From: CAVRAW01 sp963716135
GTDB lineage: Bacteria; Planctomycetota; Planctomycetia; Pirellulales; JADZDJ01
Direction: 5' to 3'
Assembly: GCA_963716135.1 (NCBI GenBank)
Contig: OY970289.1
Location: 3,224,001 to 3,288,000 of the forward strand
Length of the DNA: 64,000 nt
Below, one piece after another: positions 24,725 through 34,639 of this stretch. Each line of letters opens with the position of its first letter. The stretch's first letter is position 1. The position numbers and the translations under genes were made by a program. The notes beneath the pieces were generated by a model. That model saw only the letters and a program-made list of their open reading frames with translations, had not been told where the DNA came from and did no database searches.

Positions 24725-26350
24725 TTAGCGGCAGCGTTTCCGGCCTGAGAAGCGCGCGGCTATTAGCAGGGAGGCGGAGAGGGCCAAGATATTGGTTGCC
24801 GGTTCTGGAATAGGAAGTGGATCAACCGCGATCAGCGCAACGTCGTTTCCGCCGGTGAAACTTTGTGTGTCGTTGTCGGCGAAGTAAGTGATCATGAAAG
24901 GGTAGCCGCCAGAGGAGATAATCGAGCCTTCGGGGGCGTTGGTGAATTGACCGGAGATCGCGTTGTCCCCCTGATGGTTGAGGATGAAAAACATGTCGTC
25001 GGTGTTCGGTACAAAACCACTCACCTGCATGTCCAGCGAGGCATTGTTGATTATCAAATCTTCACCCACATCAACTTGGTCGTACTGCGTGCCGGGCGTG
25101 GTGCCCTGAAGATCGAATTGTAAGATGCCGCCGAATTTGATTTCCAGGTTACCGAGAATGGTGACGTGACCGGGGCTGTCGCCGAACATATCGGGCGAAT
25201 TGGTTTGGGCCCCGGCCGTGCCTCCTTGGTTGGCCTGAAACGTCGTGTCTTCTCCGTGACCGAGAATCAGATTGCCGCCGAGCACGGTGCCATTGGCAAT
25301 ACGAACCGAGGCATAGTCGGTACGAACCGTTCCGGTCGCGGCGCTACGATCACCTTTAAGGACCAGCAGGCCGCCGGTCACCAGCGTGTCGCCGGTGTAC
25401 GAAGCATTGCCGGACAAAACCCACGTGCCATCGCCGACCTTATTGATCGACGTGGGCCCGCCCGGGCCGTCGGCGATCGACGCGGCAATGGTATTCAGAT
25501 CATCGTTTTTTCCGTCGAGGTATATGGTGCGCGGTCCCGAGCCGCTGTAAGCCAGACTGCCGGTGGAAGTGAAATTGATGGGCCCTGTGCCGCTTGCCAA
25601 AAAAGTCGCTGAATTTTCGATGGTAAACAGCCGATCGGTCGAATTCCCCGCCCCCGTGTATTTGAGCGTGGCCGTGTAGTCGGCGAATTTGAGATTGCTG
25701 GCCGGGGCAGGGCTCGCCCCGAGCGCGCTAGGTGAACCACCGTTGCCAATCGAGCTGAAGCTGACGATGCCTTTGTTGATCGTAAGCCCGCCTGAAAAGT
25801 CATTCGCGTTGTTCGACAAAACCAATTCACCGTACCCATCTTTAGTCAAGGCGCCGGATCCGGAGATCGTATTCGTCGCCTCAACCGTCATGTTCTGATC
25901 GATATTCCAGGTTTGCGAAAAGCTGAGATTCACGCTCGCCGACAGTGTAGTGGTTTCCGGCGTCACGCCGGTAACGGTCAGGCCAGCGCTGCCGATGTTA
26001 AGCGCACCAAAGGTCTTGGAGATATTCCAAGCCGCCTGCGTGTTATCAATCGAGATGCCCCGCACATCCACGTTGTTGTCGATGTTTGGCTGATTCGCGA
26101 TCGTCGCCTGCGAGCCGAAAGATACCAGAGCATCGTTATATCGGGCGGGGTTAAACCAATCGGCTGGACTGTTGGGAGTCCAGGCGGTGGCGGTCGTCCA
26201 GGAGGTGGTTGAATCGTTCCAGACGTAGGTGGTTTGCGCCTGGGCGGTCATGGCCGGAAGCGTAGTGGCGATGAAGATTGCGAGCAGTACCAGACCGCGG
26301 CGAGAGTGACTCTGCGCCGGCTTGGCGCACATCGCATCATTTAGGGACAT
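24725..26350 (-). CDS. Autotransporter-associated beta-strand repeat protein with PEP-CTERM anchor
   Basis: 541 residues, secreted. An N-terminal signal peptide (LVLLAIFIATTLPAMTAQAQ) is followed by a beta-helix-like domain. PATR-type repeats are visible, such as GSGALTKDGYGELVLSNNAN and INKVGDGTWVLSGNASYTGD (about residues 160-330). The C-terminus PIPEPATNILALSASLLIAA then RKRCR is a PEP-CTERM sorting signal, recognised by exosortase and anchored or processed at the surface. No catalytic motif is seen, so it is probably structural or adhesive. ATG 26350 is preferred over 26356 by one codon pair; the ribosome binding site is weak. Exosortase genes are not in the window. Confidence 0.88.
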   Translation of the reverse strand: MSLNDAMCAKPAQSHSRRGLVLLAIFIATTLPAMTAQAQTTYVWNDSTTSWTTATAWTPNSPADWFNPARYNDALVSFGSQATIANQPNIDNNVDVRGISIDNTQAAWNISKTFGALNIGSAGLTVTGVTPETTTLSASVNLSFSQTWNIDQNMTVEATNTISGSGALTKDGYGELVLSNNANDFSGGLTINKGIVSFSSIGNGGSPSALGASPAPASNLKFADYTATLKYTGAGNSTDRLFTIENSATFLASGTGPINFTSTGSLAYSGSGPRTIYLDGKNDDLNTIAASIADGPGGPTSINKVGDGTWVLSGNASYTGDTLVTGGLLVLKGDRSAATGTVRTDYASVRIANGTVLGGNLILGHGEDTTFQANQGGTAGAQTNSPDMFGDSPGHVTILGNLEIKFGGILQFDLQGTTPGTQYDQVDVGEDLIINNASLDMQVSGFVPNTDDMFFILNHQGDNAISGQFTNAPEGSIISSGGYPFMITYFADNDTQSFTGGNDVALIAVDPLPIPEPATNILALSASLLIAARFSGRKRCR

Positions 26351-26504
26351 GTCCACCCTCGGCTCATTGGCTTTCCTTTGGGCAGATTTAGTTGGACCGA
26401 CGACGCGGAGGTCGGATTTACGTTAATGAGCTTTATACTCGATACTCTGCCAGACGCAAAGAAATTTTCGGATATGCTGGGGGACCAGATTTAAACTGTG
26501 CCAA

Positions 26505-26625
26505 AATCCTTCCTCAAACGAGACGGTGTCATAAATGACCGAGTTTATGAGACAGCATTCAGGTGCCAGAAACTCGTACCTTTATTGACACCGACCCGGT
26601 TGGTCCGGCTGAGGTGGGGAGATCG
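26505..26625 (-). repeat. Dispersed repeat family A, copy 8 (reverse orientation)
   Basis: On the plus strand: TTCCTCAAACGAGACGGTGT, CATAAATGACCGAGTTTATG, AGACAGC, then CCGACCCGGTTGGTCCGGCTG. The first part matches the left end of family B (40790, 46925). This links the two families. The surrounding 26357-26698 gap has nothing else. Confidence 0.75.
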
Positions 26626-26698
26626 TCCCGGCGATCACTCCCGAACGCTCATTCTTTTGGCCGGCATGACAACGATGTTGATGATAATTACCATATCC

Positions 26699-27172
26699 TT
26701 ACCTAGTTAAGTCATGTTCAGCCTTCATATCCACGGCCTCTTGCAAAATCCGTTCAAACATCGCCGCCGCAGTGGCGACGACGATTGAAGGAAAGGTGAT
26801 GAGGATGCGCATGAAGACCCCAGCAGGCCGGTCGTCTCGGTCGCCACCGATCATGAAAATTACGCTTACCGCAACAAAACCGATAATGGCCAGTGCGCAA
26901 TATTTTATAGTTCGCAGAGCTTTCACGGCCTCGTGTGAGAATGCTTTATTTTGTCTGGCGTATCCCAACACCTTGAACGCTTGATAGAGCGCCACAAAAA
27001 ACGGAATGGACGCGAGGTACGCATACGCCACAAAGAGATTGAAATACATCTCAAAGAGCGTGGCGTGCGCGTTCACGCCCTCGATGTGGGGCTCCCAAAG
27101 CATAAAGGCAAGCGCGCCGATGCCGATGAGCACAATGACTGCTTGAAGAAATAGTGTTGAAATTCTGTTCAT
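26699..27172 (-). CDS. DUF2975 membrane protein
   Basis: 157 residues with four transmembrane helices: LFLQAVIVLIGIGALAFMLW, MYFNLFVAYAYLASIPFFVA, CALAIIGFVAVSVIFMIGG and FMRILITFPSIVVATAAAMF. The pattern YQAFKVLGYARQNKAFSHEAV then ALRTIKYCALAI is typical of DUF2975 proteins. These are often encoded next to a small XRE regulator, which is not seen here. Function unknown. Start ATG at 27172. Confidence 0.85.
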   Translation of the reverse strand: MNRISTLFLQAVIVLIGIGALAFMLWEPHIEGVNAHATLFEMYFNLFVAYAYLASIPFFVALYQAFKVLGYARQNKAFSHEAVKALRTIKYCALAIIGFVAVSVIFMIGGDRDDRPAGVFMRILITFPSIVVATAAAMFERILQEAVDMKAEHDLTR

Positions 27173-27321
27173 AGGTGGTTCCTGTGAATTTTCATATTAC
27201 CATCTTAGTTAGTGCTTATCGCGTGATGAATCCCGGTCAGTGTTGTGACGATCCCCATAGTTCGCTCACCTTCCGTCACACGCCCGCCGTCAGTCCGGCT
27301 GTCGCTTGAACTCGACTAATT

Positions 27322-27455
27322 CTTGATTGACCCATCAAACCACCGAGTTTCTGAGACACATTTCGCGTGCCGGCAACTCATACGTTTGATGACACTGGCG
27401 GGTTGGTCCGGCTGAACCCCAATTCGTTCTGGTGGTCGCTCCATCAAACCAATGA
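27322..27455 (-). repeat. Dispersed repeat family A, copy 9 (reverse orientation)
   Basis: Plus strand reads CATCAAACCACCGAGTTTCTG, AGACACATTTCGCGTGCCGG, CGTTTGATGACACTGGCGGG, TTGGTCCGGCTGAACCCC, GGTCGCTCCATCAAACCAAT: the reverse complement of copy 2. Lies between divergently transcribed genes. Confidence 0.85.
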
Positions 27456-27596
27456 TTATTGGATTTGCTGGTTAACATAACCAAATTAACGCCGAGTGTT
27501 TCGTGCTGGCCCGCATCAGTACAATGAAAGCCTGTCAACTGCGAATAGCTGTCAATCTTGGTTATCTTTCCCGGGCGAATTCGACGGAACTGACAA

Positions 27597-29282
27597 ATGC
27601 CATCCGATCGTTCTCAAGACAATCGTACCGTACGTCCGGATGTCACAGTGGACGTTGGCGGCCAAGACGACACGTCGGCGGAGCGCACACCAACCATTGG
27701 GGATTCTTTCGCCGAAAAGCTCGGCCAACACGCCGGCGGTTCAGAGGCTCTTGTTCAGGTTGAGAAGAAATCGAGATTACCAAAGCAAATCGCATCGTAC
27801 GAAATCCTCGACGAACTCGGTCGTGGCGGAATGGGCGTTGTCTACAAGGCGCTGGATCCACGCCTGAAGCGCACGGTAGCCTTGAAGGTCATTCTCGCCG
27901 GAGGTCATGCCGGTAACGTCGAGCTGGCGCGGTTTCAGATAGAGGCCGAGGCCGCCGCTCGGCTTAAGCATCACAACTTCGTTCAGATCTACGAAGTTGG
28001 CGCGGATCAAGGGCTGCCATTTCTTGCGTTGGAGTATTGCGGTGGCGGCTGCCTGGAAGACCGGGTGAAAGAATCACCTCTCCCGCCGCGCGAAGCTGCC
28101 GACTTGGTAGCACAACTTGCAGATGCAATGGAGCACGCTCATCAAGCGGGCGTCATTCACCGAGACCTAAAGCCAGAGAACGTGCTCTTTGACGACAAGG
28201 GCGCGCCGAAAATCACGGACTTCGGCTTGGCAAAGAAGTCGGGCGATGACAGTCACACCAGGACCGTCTCCATCATGGGCAGTATCGGCTATATGTCTCC
28301 AGAACAGGCCAGCGGGCACACGCGCGACGCAACGCCAGCCGTCGACATCTACTCGTTGGGGGCCATACTTTATCGATTGCTGGCGGGTCGAACGCCGTTT
28401 GAAGGATCCAGTATGGCGGAAACCCTCCAGATGGTGATCAGCGGCGTGCCCGTGTCCGTTAGGCGTTTGCGGCCAACGTGTCCGCGCGACTTGGATACGA
28501 TTTGTCTTAAGTGTCTGGAAAAGTCGCCCGCCAATCGTTATCACACCGCGGCCGAATTGGCAGAGGATTTGCGCCGCTTCTTGAACGGCGAGCCCATCAC
28601 CGCCCGCGCGGCTACGCCATTTGAACAGCTCGTCAGTTGGGCGCGTCGCAATCCACTGCCGACCACGCTGGCCATCGCAGGCGTACTCATGCTGGCTGTC
28701 CTAGCCAGCGCCATGGCTTGGACGACGTACAGCAACTATCGGACGATCGAGACGATTCAACATCGCGAAATGCGGATTCAAGATTTGCGCGGGCAGATTT
28801 TGTATTTGGACGAAGTATTAACGGACTCCTGCTCTCTGGCAGCGGTCACCGGTGAAGCGCGATGGGAAGAGCGCTACCGTAAGCATCTGCCCAAACTCGA
28901 TGCCGCAATCGATCAGGTTATTGAGCTGGTTCCCGAAGCGAAGGCGGAATTGGCGGAGGTGAACGAGGCCAATGCGAAGCTGGTCGGGTTTGAAGACGAT
29001 GCTTTCACCTTAGTACGTCAGGGAAAATCGGCCAAGGCTTGGGAACTGTTGAATGGGGATGCTTACCGACGCTACAAGAGCGAGTACGCGGATGGGCTTG
29101 CTAAGTTCTCTAACCGATTGAAAGAGCATTCCGACTCGACGGTCCAAGCGGCGTACACCGAAGCAATATGGTACTTGATTGCGGCACTCTGCTTGGGCGT
29201 CGTAGTCGCGCTCATTCTCGTTGTCGGATCCTACAGTTTGTTCCGAGTTCTGCGATTGCGATCGGCAATCAGCACTGATTAG
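27597..29282 (+). CDS. Membrane Ser/Thr kinase with four-helix-bundle-like sensor
   Basis: 561 residues. The N-terminal ~65 residues are hydrophilic. The Hanks-type kinase domain (about 68-330) has GRGGMGVVYKALD, VALKVIL, HRDLKPENVLFD, DFGLAKKSG and GYMSPEQASGH. A transmembrane helix (about 353-375, LAIAGVLMLAVLASAMAW) precedes ~130 mostly helical residues without TPR motifs. These resemble periplasmic four-helix-bundle sensors of chemoreceptors. A second helix (LIAALCLGVVVALILVVGSY) follows, and a short basic cytoplasmic end. The double-membrane topology with an extracellular helical bundle differs from the other kinases in the window. ATG 27597; upstream frame starts are not supported. Confidence 0.9.
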   Translation: MPSDRSQDNRTVRPDVTVDVGGQDDTSAERTPTIGDSFAEKLGQHAGGSEALVQVEKKSRLPKQIASYEILDELGRGGMGVVYKALDPRLKRTVALKVILAGGHAGNVELARFQIEAEAAARLKHHNFVQIYEVGADQGLPFLALEYCGGGCLEDRVKESPLPPREAADLVAQLADAMEHAHQAGVIHRDLKPENVLFDDKGAPKITDFGLAKKSGDDSHTRTVSIMGSIGYMSPEQASGHTRDATPAVDIYSLGAILYRLLAGRTPFEGSSMAETLQMVISGVPVSVRRLRPTCPRDLDTICLKCLEKSPANRYHTAAELAEDLRRFLNGEPITARAATPFEQLVSWARRNPLPTTLAIAGVLMLAVLASAMAWTTYSNYRTIETIQHREMRIQDLRGQILYLDEVLTDSCSLAAVTGEARWEERYRKHLPKLDAAIDQVIELVPEAKAELAEVNEANAKLVGFEDDAFTLVRQGKSAKAWELLNGDAYRRYKSEYADGLAKFSNRLKEHSDSTVQAAYTEAIWYLIAALCLGVVVALILVVGSYSLFRVLRLRSAISTD

Positions 29283-29354
29283 CGGGCGTCCGCGCGGAGC
29301 CTTTCGAAAAAACGGCAATTCTCGGAAAACGACCCCAAAGCAAGGCTTAAATCT

Positions 29355-31367
29355 ATGAAACTTCAGTTCATCAAATCCACCCTGACTGCGATCACAGTAT
29401 TGGCTGCAATACTCATCGCTAACCTTCAGGCGAGAGCGGCGGACCTGACGGGCAACGTGCAGGGCGCGGGCAGTCCCATCGCCGGATCGACGGTGACGCT
29501 TTACGCGGCTAGCGAGGGCGCACCTGCGCAGTTGGCCCAAGGCAAGACCGACGCCAATGGTGCCTTCAAATTGAATTTCGGCCAGACGGCAAGGGAAAGC
29601 GTGCTTTACCTAGTTGCCAAAGGTGGCACGCCGAAGGCCGCCGCGAGCAAAGGCCCCAACGATGTTATCGCCCTGATGACGCTCCTGGGAGCTTCGTTGC
29701 CAAAGACGGTCACAATCAACGAGCTAACGACTGTGGCCTCAGCATTCACCGCCGCGCGTTTCATCAACGGGGAAGCCATCTCCGGAAAGCCGCTCGGATT
29801 AAAGATCGCTGCCGGCAATGCACCAAACTTGGTCGATCCTGTGACCGGCAGCTGGGGTAAGGTGCTGCTCGATCCGATCAACAGCACCCAGACCACTACG
29901 CTCGCGAACTTGGACACGCTCGGCTCGCTGATCTCTGCATCGTTCACGGTGGCGAATGACGATTGGCGCGCCCGATTCCTTAAGGCTGCCACGCCACCCA
30001 GCGGCGTCGCGCCGAAGAACACACTCGAAGCTGTGGCCGGCATCGCCCGGGCACCGTGGGCCGCACCGAAGCAACTTTACGCGCTCTTTGACGAAGTCTA
30101 TCCGCAACCGAAAGACGGCTCTCGGCGCAGTGCGCCCTTCCTGCCTTATCTCGCCTATGCCCCGGACGACTTCATCCTCTCGCTATGCTTCGCAGGCGGC
30201 GGCGTGTTCGCCAATGGCCGGTTCATGTTCGATGCGGAAGGCAATCTCTGGAGCGGCCAGAACTGGATGCCCGGCTCGCAGTCGGGCGTGAATAAGAGCA
30301 TTGGTGGCGGAGTGGCGAAGTTTTCCCCCAATGGAACCGCGCTCTCGCCCGCGATCACAGGCTTCACCGGCATGGGCATCGACGGCGTCGGCTGGGGGAC
30401 TGCCGTGACGATGGACAAAGTCTGGATCACCAGTTTCAACGGGAAAATTCTCGTGCTCAATTTCGACGGCACTCCCGCTGCCAAGGAGAGCGACCTCCCC
30501 TTCAAAGAAAAATTCCTCGGACTCATGGGCGTCGGGGTGTCTGCGAGCGGTGATGTTTGGATTGCCGATGGTTCAAACGACCAGTTGCTTCATTTCCCCG
30601 GCGGAGTGCTGAAGGACGGGCGCATCGTCAAGGTCGCGGGGCTGAAGTCACCCTTCGACATCGTCATCGACTCCCAGAACCGTGTCTGGGTCGCTAACTC
30701 CTCGTCGGACACCGTCGTTCGTTTCCCGGCCAACGATCCGTCCAAGGTCGAGAGCTTCCGCGCCGGCATCGGCGTCCGCGCCCTCGCGCTGGACTCGAAG
30801 GAAAATGTCTGGGTGGCCAGCAACATGGACCTGAAAACCCCACAGCCGAAGCTTCCCGAAGGCATCTCCATCATGGAGCAGTTCAAGCTCATTACCGAGG
30901 CCATGTTCAAGTATGTCGTGGGGCCACCCGAGAAAATCACCGGGGCCGTGAACATGATTCGACCTGATGGCACCCAACCCGCGCCCATGGGCTTCACCGG
31001 CCCGGCGGTCAGCGTGCCGTGGGGCTTGAACATCGACGGCAATGACGATGTCTGGGTCGGCAACATGTGGGGTCGTTCCGTTTCGCTGCTGGCCGGTGAC
31101 AACACAAAGGGGCATCCCGCCGGCACGAAGACTGGCGATGTCATCCACGTCTTCCAGAGCGGCAGCATCCAGATGATTACTGACGTGTCGATCGACCCGG
31201 CAGGCAACGTCTGGGCCGCGAACAACTGGAACAGTCTCGAAGCGGCCTCCAGCGAAGACCCCGTCCGCCGCACCTCAACCTGGGGCGGCGGCTCGGGCTT
31301 CACGGTCATCTATGGAGTTGCAGCCCCGGTGAAGTCCCCGCGTATGGGAAAGGTGCGCCAGCCGTAA
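29355..31367 (+). CDS. Secreted NHL/SMP-30-like beta-propeller protein
   Basis: 670 residues. Signal peptide (about 1-28, LTAITVLAAILIANLQARA) followed by a carboxypeptidase-regulatory or Big-type beta-sandwich (about 30-110, VQGAGSPIAGSTVTLYAAS, TDANGAFKLNFG). A helical middle region leads into a beta-propeller (about 270-650). Its repeats include FDAEGNLWSGQNW, VSASGDVWIADGSNDQLLHF, IDSQNRVWVANSSSDTVVRF, LDSKENVWVASNM and IDGNDDVWVGNMWGRSVSLL. This pattern is as in NHL, SMP-30 and virginiamycin-lyase-like proteins. No catalytic residues identified. It starts 72 bases after the kinase gene on the same strand and may be co-transcribed. Confidence 0.85.
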   Translation: MKLQFIKSTLTAITVLAAILIANLQARAADLTGNVQGAGSPIAGSTVTLYAASEGAPAQLAQGKTDANGAFKLNFGQTARESVLYLVAKGGTPKAAASKGPNDVIALMTLLGASLPKTVTINELTTVASAFTAARFINGEAISGKPLGLKIAAGNAPNLVDPVTGSWGKVLLDPINSTQTTTLANLDTLGSLISASFTVANDDWRARFLKAATPPSGVAPKNTLEAVAGIARAPWAAPKQLYALFDEVYPQPKDGSRRSAPFLPYLAYAPDDFILSLCFAGGGVFANGRFMFDAEGNLWSGQNWMPGSQSGVNKSIGGGVAKFSPNGTALSPAITGFTGMGIDGVGWGTAVTMDKVWITSFNGKILVLNFDGTPAAKESDLPFKEKFLGLMGVGVSASGDVWIADGSNDQLLHFPGGVLKDGRIVKVAGLKSPFDIVIDSQNRVWVANSSSDTVVRFPANDPSKVESFRAGIGVRALALDSKENVWVASNMDLKTPQPKLPEGISIMEQFKLITEAMFKYVVGPPEKITGAVNMIRPDGTQPAPMGFTGPAVSVPWGLNIDGNDDVWVGNMWGRSVSLLAGDNTKGHPAGTKTGDVIHVFQSGSIQMITDVSIDPAGNVWAANNWNSLEAASSEDPVRRTSTWGGGSGFTVIYGVAAPVKSPRMGKVRQP

Positions 31368-31439
31368 GTCTGTCGACGAAAGGCGGACGGTCTCGGGTTT
31401 GGGACGACCTAATGCCGCTTTTGGTCTTTAGCATCCACT

Positions 31440-31608
31440 CCCCAATCTCATCAACCTATCCGTTTCTCGATATGTCCCAACAAACCACCCCTTTTTTGGG
31501 ACAGAGATCGCGCCCGGAAACCCATGCGTTTGATGAGACCGGCCGGTCGGTTCGGCTGAGTCCAGAATTCGTTCCGGCGGTCGCTTCGAAAAACCAACGA
31601 ATTCTGAA
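31440..31608 (-). repeat. Dispersed repeat family A, copy 10 (reverse orientation)
   Basis: Plus strand reads CTCATCAACCTATCCGTTTC, GATATGTCCCAACAAACCACC, GGGACAGAGATCGCGCCCGG, CGTTTGATGAGACCGGCCGG, TCGGTTCGGCTGAGTCCAG, CGTTCCGGCGGTCGCTTCG. It fills the gap between two converging genes. Confidence 0.85.
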
Positions 31609-31675
31609 TAATGGTTCAAAGATATGGCCGGCACCGATGTGGATAGCTCGGCGGCAGAGAAGGAATCGAGCGTCG

Positions 31676-34639
31676 TTACTGCGCAGTGGCGGAAGAGCCT
31701 GCGTTAGTTTCGGGAATCAGCGATTCGGCCTCGCGGCGGAATAGTTCCAGCGTCGCGCGGCGGTTCCAAGTGGAGGTGGTTTTCAAATCCATTTCCGCCG
31801 CGGCTTGGGCCTCGGCGAGCAAACGTCTGGCTTCCGCCTTATCGCCCAAGCGCCATTTCGTCATCGCCAGGAAGAATTGCGGATACGCGATCGAAGTTTG
31901 AGCGATACCGGGTTTGCCGGCCGCGCTGATCGCTTCAGTCAACTGCTTTTGAGCCCCCTCGAAGTCGCCGTTGCGGAATTGCAGAATTGCAAGCGTGTCT
32001 AGGTAGGCCGAATTATCGGGAGCGCTAGCAACCAAACCCTTCGCTAGCTGCAGCGGCAGGCTGAGATCGTCCAACGCCGCCGGGGCAAGGCCGCATGTCC
32101 AGGTGAACCAGCGACGGTCAGTTTCGTTGGGCGAGGAGGCAAGCTGCTTCGCCATGGATGCACAGGTGGCCTGGTAGCCGGCCACGTCGCCGCTGGAAAG
32201 TTGCAAAAGCGCGATGAAATATGCTGCCTCCGAATTCCCAGGTTGTAGCTTTACGGCTTGCTCCAGGTGCTTTCTCGCAGCCGCGAAGTCTCCCTTAGCG
32301 GCTAAGGCCATCGTTAAGACCGTGACGAGTTCAGCATTTTGAAAACCATCGACTTCGCAAGCGAGCGTCGCCAAATCGACTGCCCGATCGTAGTTGCGGA
32401 GTTGTGGATGCTGGGCTGCGACATAACTATCGACTAATTGGCGCAGTCGAAATCGATCGATTTTTTTCGCTCCGTCGGTTTTCATCGCATGAACGAATAT
32501 TTGATAGACAACTTCGCGGACGTCGGCGGCTTTGTCGTAGCTCTTCATCAGGATGTACTCGTTGAAGATGTTCTGCAGCGGGTAGGCGCGTCGAATGGAG
32601 GTGGTATCAATGGCCTTCAGATTGGCATGCATGGGCTCCAGAGCCGCCAGCGCCCCTTCCGTATCGCCGGCTGCCTGTAAGCTGTCCGCCAACCGCCAGA
32701 CCGCGTACAAGCTGTCCACGTGTGTCGGTCCCAGAATTCGATTGCGCGCTTTGACGAGCTGCCGGAATACCTCTGCCGCTTCCTGGAACCGTTTACTGTC
32801 ATACAGGCACGATGCGTAGTTGTATGCCGCGAACATGGCGCGGGGGTCGTCCTCCCCCTTGACCTCGCGCAATCCTTTGGCGGCCGGCTCGGCAAACTGC
32901 AGGGCCTTTTCTTCTTGTCCCCGCCAGCGCAGCACCCAGGAATAGGTCACTTCGGTATTCAGCGTCAAAGGATGCCGTGGTCCCAAGGCGGCGAGCGCGG
33001 TTTGACACGCTTTTTCAGCGAATGCGATATCGTCCGGATCGTGCAGCTCCATCAGCACCAGGCCCAGATGAATTGAAGTATCGATTGCATCGGGATCTCC
33101 CGCGCCAAATATCTTGATTTGGTCGGAATACGCTGCCTTTAGCTCGTCCCTGGCTTTGGGATATTGATTGGTCAAGTAGAGCGCGTGGCCCAAGTGGGAG
33201 CGGCACTTGAGCGTTGCGCGATCCAACGGCCCGTTTTGCTCGAGGTGGATAGCGTAGGCTTTTTCAAGCTGCTCGAGAGCTTGTTGCGGTTGATCGATCG
33301 TGCTGTACACCTCGCCGAAACGATCGCGAATGATGGCGCGTTGCTGGGGATCGTCGGGAAAGCGTTCGTCGATTTTGCCACTCGATTTATCGAGCGCTTC
33401 CACCAGGCCAATTCCCGCGCGCCCGCCGCGATTGGGGTCGGCCTGGCCGAACACCGTATCGATGAAAAACGAGTTCACCCCTTCCGCGCGTTTTTGCTGC
33501 AATTCGGCCTTGGCCAGCGAGGTTTTGGCCGCCGCGGCTTCGCGCGAAGCAGAGGCGGCGAAGTACGACGACGTAACGACGCCCACCGTCAGGATTGCAA
33601 ACACAGCTGTCGCCAGGCTTGCTATCACCGGGTTGCGCCGGCACCAACGCCAGGCCCGCTGAACGCGACCAATCGGCCGCGCCTGAATCGGTTCTTTCCT
33701 TAGAAAGCGATTCAGATCATCGGCCAGGTCCTGCGCGGTTTGGTACCGCTTCGCCGGATCCTTCTGCAGACATTTGAGCGTGATGGTTTCCAAATCGCGC
33801 GAAACAGTGGCTTTTAATTTCCGTGGGCTAGGCGGCTCTTCATTGAGAATCTGCACGATCAGCATCCGCGCATCGCCCCGGAACGGAAGTTCCCCTGTAA
33901 GCAATTCGAACAAGATGACTCCCAGCGAATAAACATCGCTGCGTCGGTCGGCTCTGTACCCTTCTCCACGCGCCTGCTCCGGCGACATATAAGCCGGTGT
34001 CCCTAGTACCTGCCCTTCCACCGTCATGGCAATCTCGCCAGTTTCACGCCGGGCCAGCCCGAAATCGATCACATGCGGCTCGCCCTCCCGGTCCAGCATG
34101 ATGTTGCTCGGCTTCAAATCGCGGTGCACAACGCCCGCTTCATGCGCGTGGTGGAGCGCCTCGGCGATTTTTACCACCAGTTCCGCGGATTCACGGGAAG
34201 TTAATTGCTGGCCGGTGAGCCATTCGCTGAGGTTAGCCCCATCGATGAAGTCGGTGACGATGAAGACGGTGTTATCTTCACGCCCCACTTCATGCACGCC
34301 AGCAATCCGCGGATGATTCAATTGTGCCGCCGCCCGAGCGTCGCGCAGAAACACGTCCGTTTCTTTTGGATCGAGATCCCGCTGCCGCGGAATCTTAATG
34401 GCCACGATGCGCTGCAATTGCGTATCGCGGGCCTTCCACACGCTGCCGAAGCGGCCTGCTCCCACCTCTTGCAACAGTTCGAAGTGCCCCAGCACTTGCA
34501 CTCCAGGGCGGTATGCGCATGTGGCATCCACGCCAGTCAAGCTGAAGCTACTGCCGCACGCCGGACAGAGCATATCGGCCCAAGAGGCTTGCTCGACCGA
34601 ATCGAACGGCACGTGGCAATGCGGACAGCGGATTTGCAT
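31676..34639 (-). CDS. Zinc-ribbon transmembrane Ser/Thr kinase with TPR tail, paralogue of 7307
   Basis: 987 residues, closely related along its length to the kinase at 7307-10294 and in inverted orientation. The same two CxxC pairs (C5/C8, C25/C28) begin the protein. Kinase motifs are GAGRFGSVWKARD, IVAIKIPRQ, HRDLKPSNIMLD, DFGLARRETGEIAM and GTPAYMSPEQARGEG. One transmembrane helix (VIASLATAVFAILTVGVVTS) separates the kinase from ~600 residues of TPR-like helices ending SETNAG-type. The first ~110 bases upstream of the start are also shared with the other kinase, then repeat copy 11. The TPR region is more diverged than the kinase, suggesting different inputs. Confidence 0.92.
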   Translation of the reverse strand: MQIRCPHCHVPFDSVEQASWADMLCPACGSSFSLTGVDATCAYRPGVQVLGHFELLQEVGAGRFGSVWKARDTQLQRIVAIKIPRQRDLDPKETDVFLRDARAAAQLNHPRIAGVHEVGREDNTVFIVTDFIDGANLSEWLTGQQLTSRESAELVVKIAEALHHAHEAGVVHRDLKPSNIMLDREGEPHVIDFGLARRETGEIAMTVEGQVLGTPAYMSPEQARGEGYRADRRSDVYSLGVILFELLTGELPFRGDARMLIVQILNEEPPSPRKLKATVSRDLETITLKCLQKDPAKRYQTAQDLADDLNRFLRKEPIQARPIGRVQRAWRWCRRNPVIASLATAVFAILTVGVVTSSYFAASASREAAAAKTSLAKAELQQKRAEGVNSFFIDTVFGQADPNRGGRAGIGLVEALDKSSGKIDERFPDDPQQRAIIRDRFGEVYSTIDQPQQALEQLEKAYAIHLEQNGPLDRATLKCRSHLGHALYLTNQYPKARDELKAAYSDQIKIFGAGDPDAIDTSIHLGLVLMELHDPDDIAFAEKACQTALAALGPRHPLTLNTEVTYSWVLRWRGQEEKALQFAEPAAKGLREVKGEDDPRAMFAAYNYASCLYDSKRFQEAAEVFRQLVKARNRILGPTHVDSLYAVWRLADSLQAAGDTEGALAALEPMHANLKAIDTTSIRRAYPLQNIFNEYILMKSYDKAADVREVVYQIFVHAMKTDGAKKIDRFRLRQLVDSYVAAQHPQLRNYDRAVDLATLACEVDGFQNAELVTVLTMALAAKGDFAAARKHLEQAVKLQPGNSEAAYFIALLQLSSGDVAGYQATCASMAKQLASSPNETDRRWFTWTCGLAPAALDDLSLPLQLAKGLVASAPDNSAYLDTLAILQFRNGDFEGAQKQLTEAISAAGKPGIAQTSIAYPQFFLAMTKWRLGDKAEARRLLAEAQAAAEMDLKTTSTWNRRATLELFRREAESLIPETNAGSSATAQ

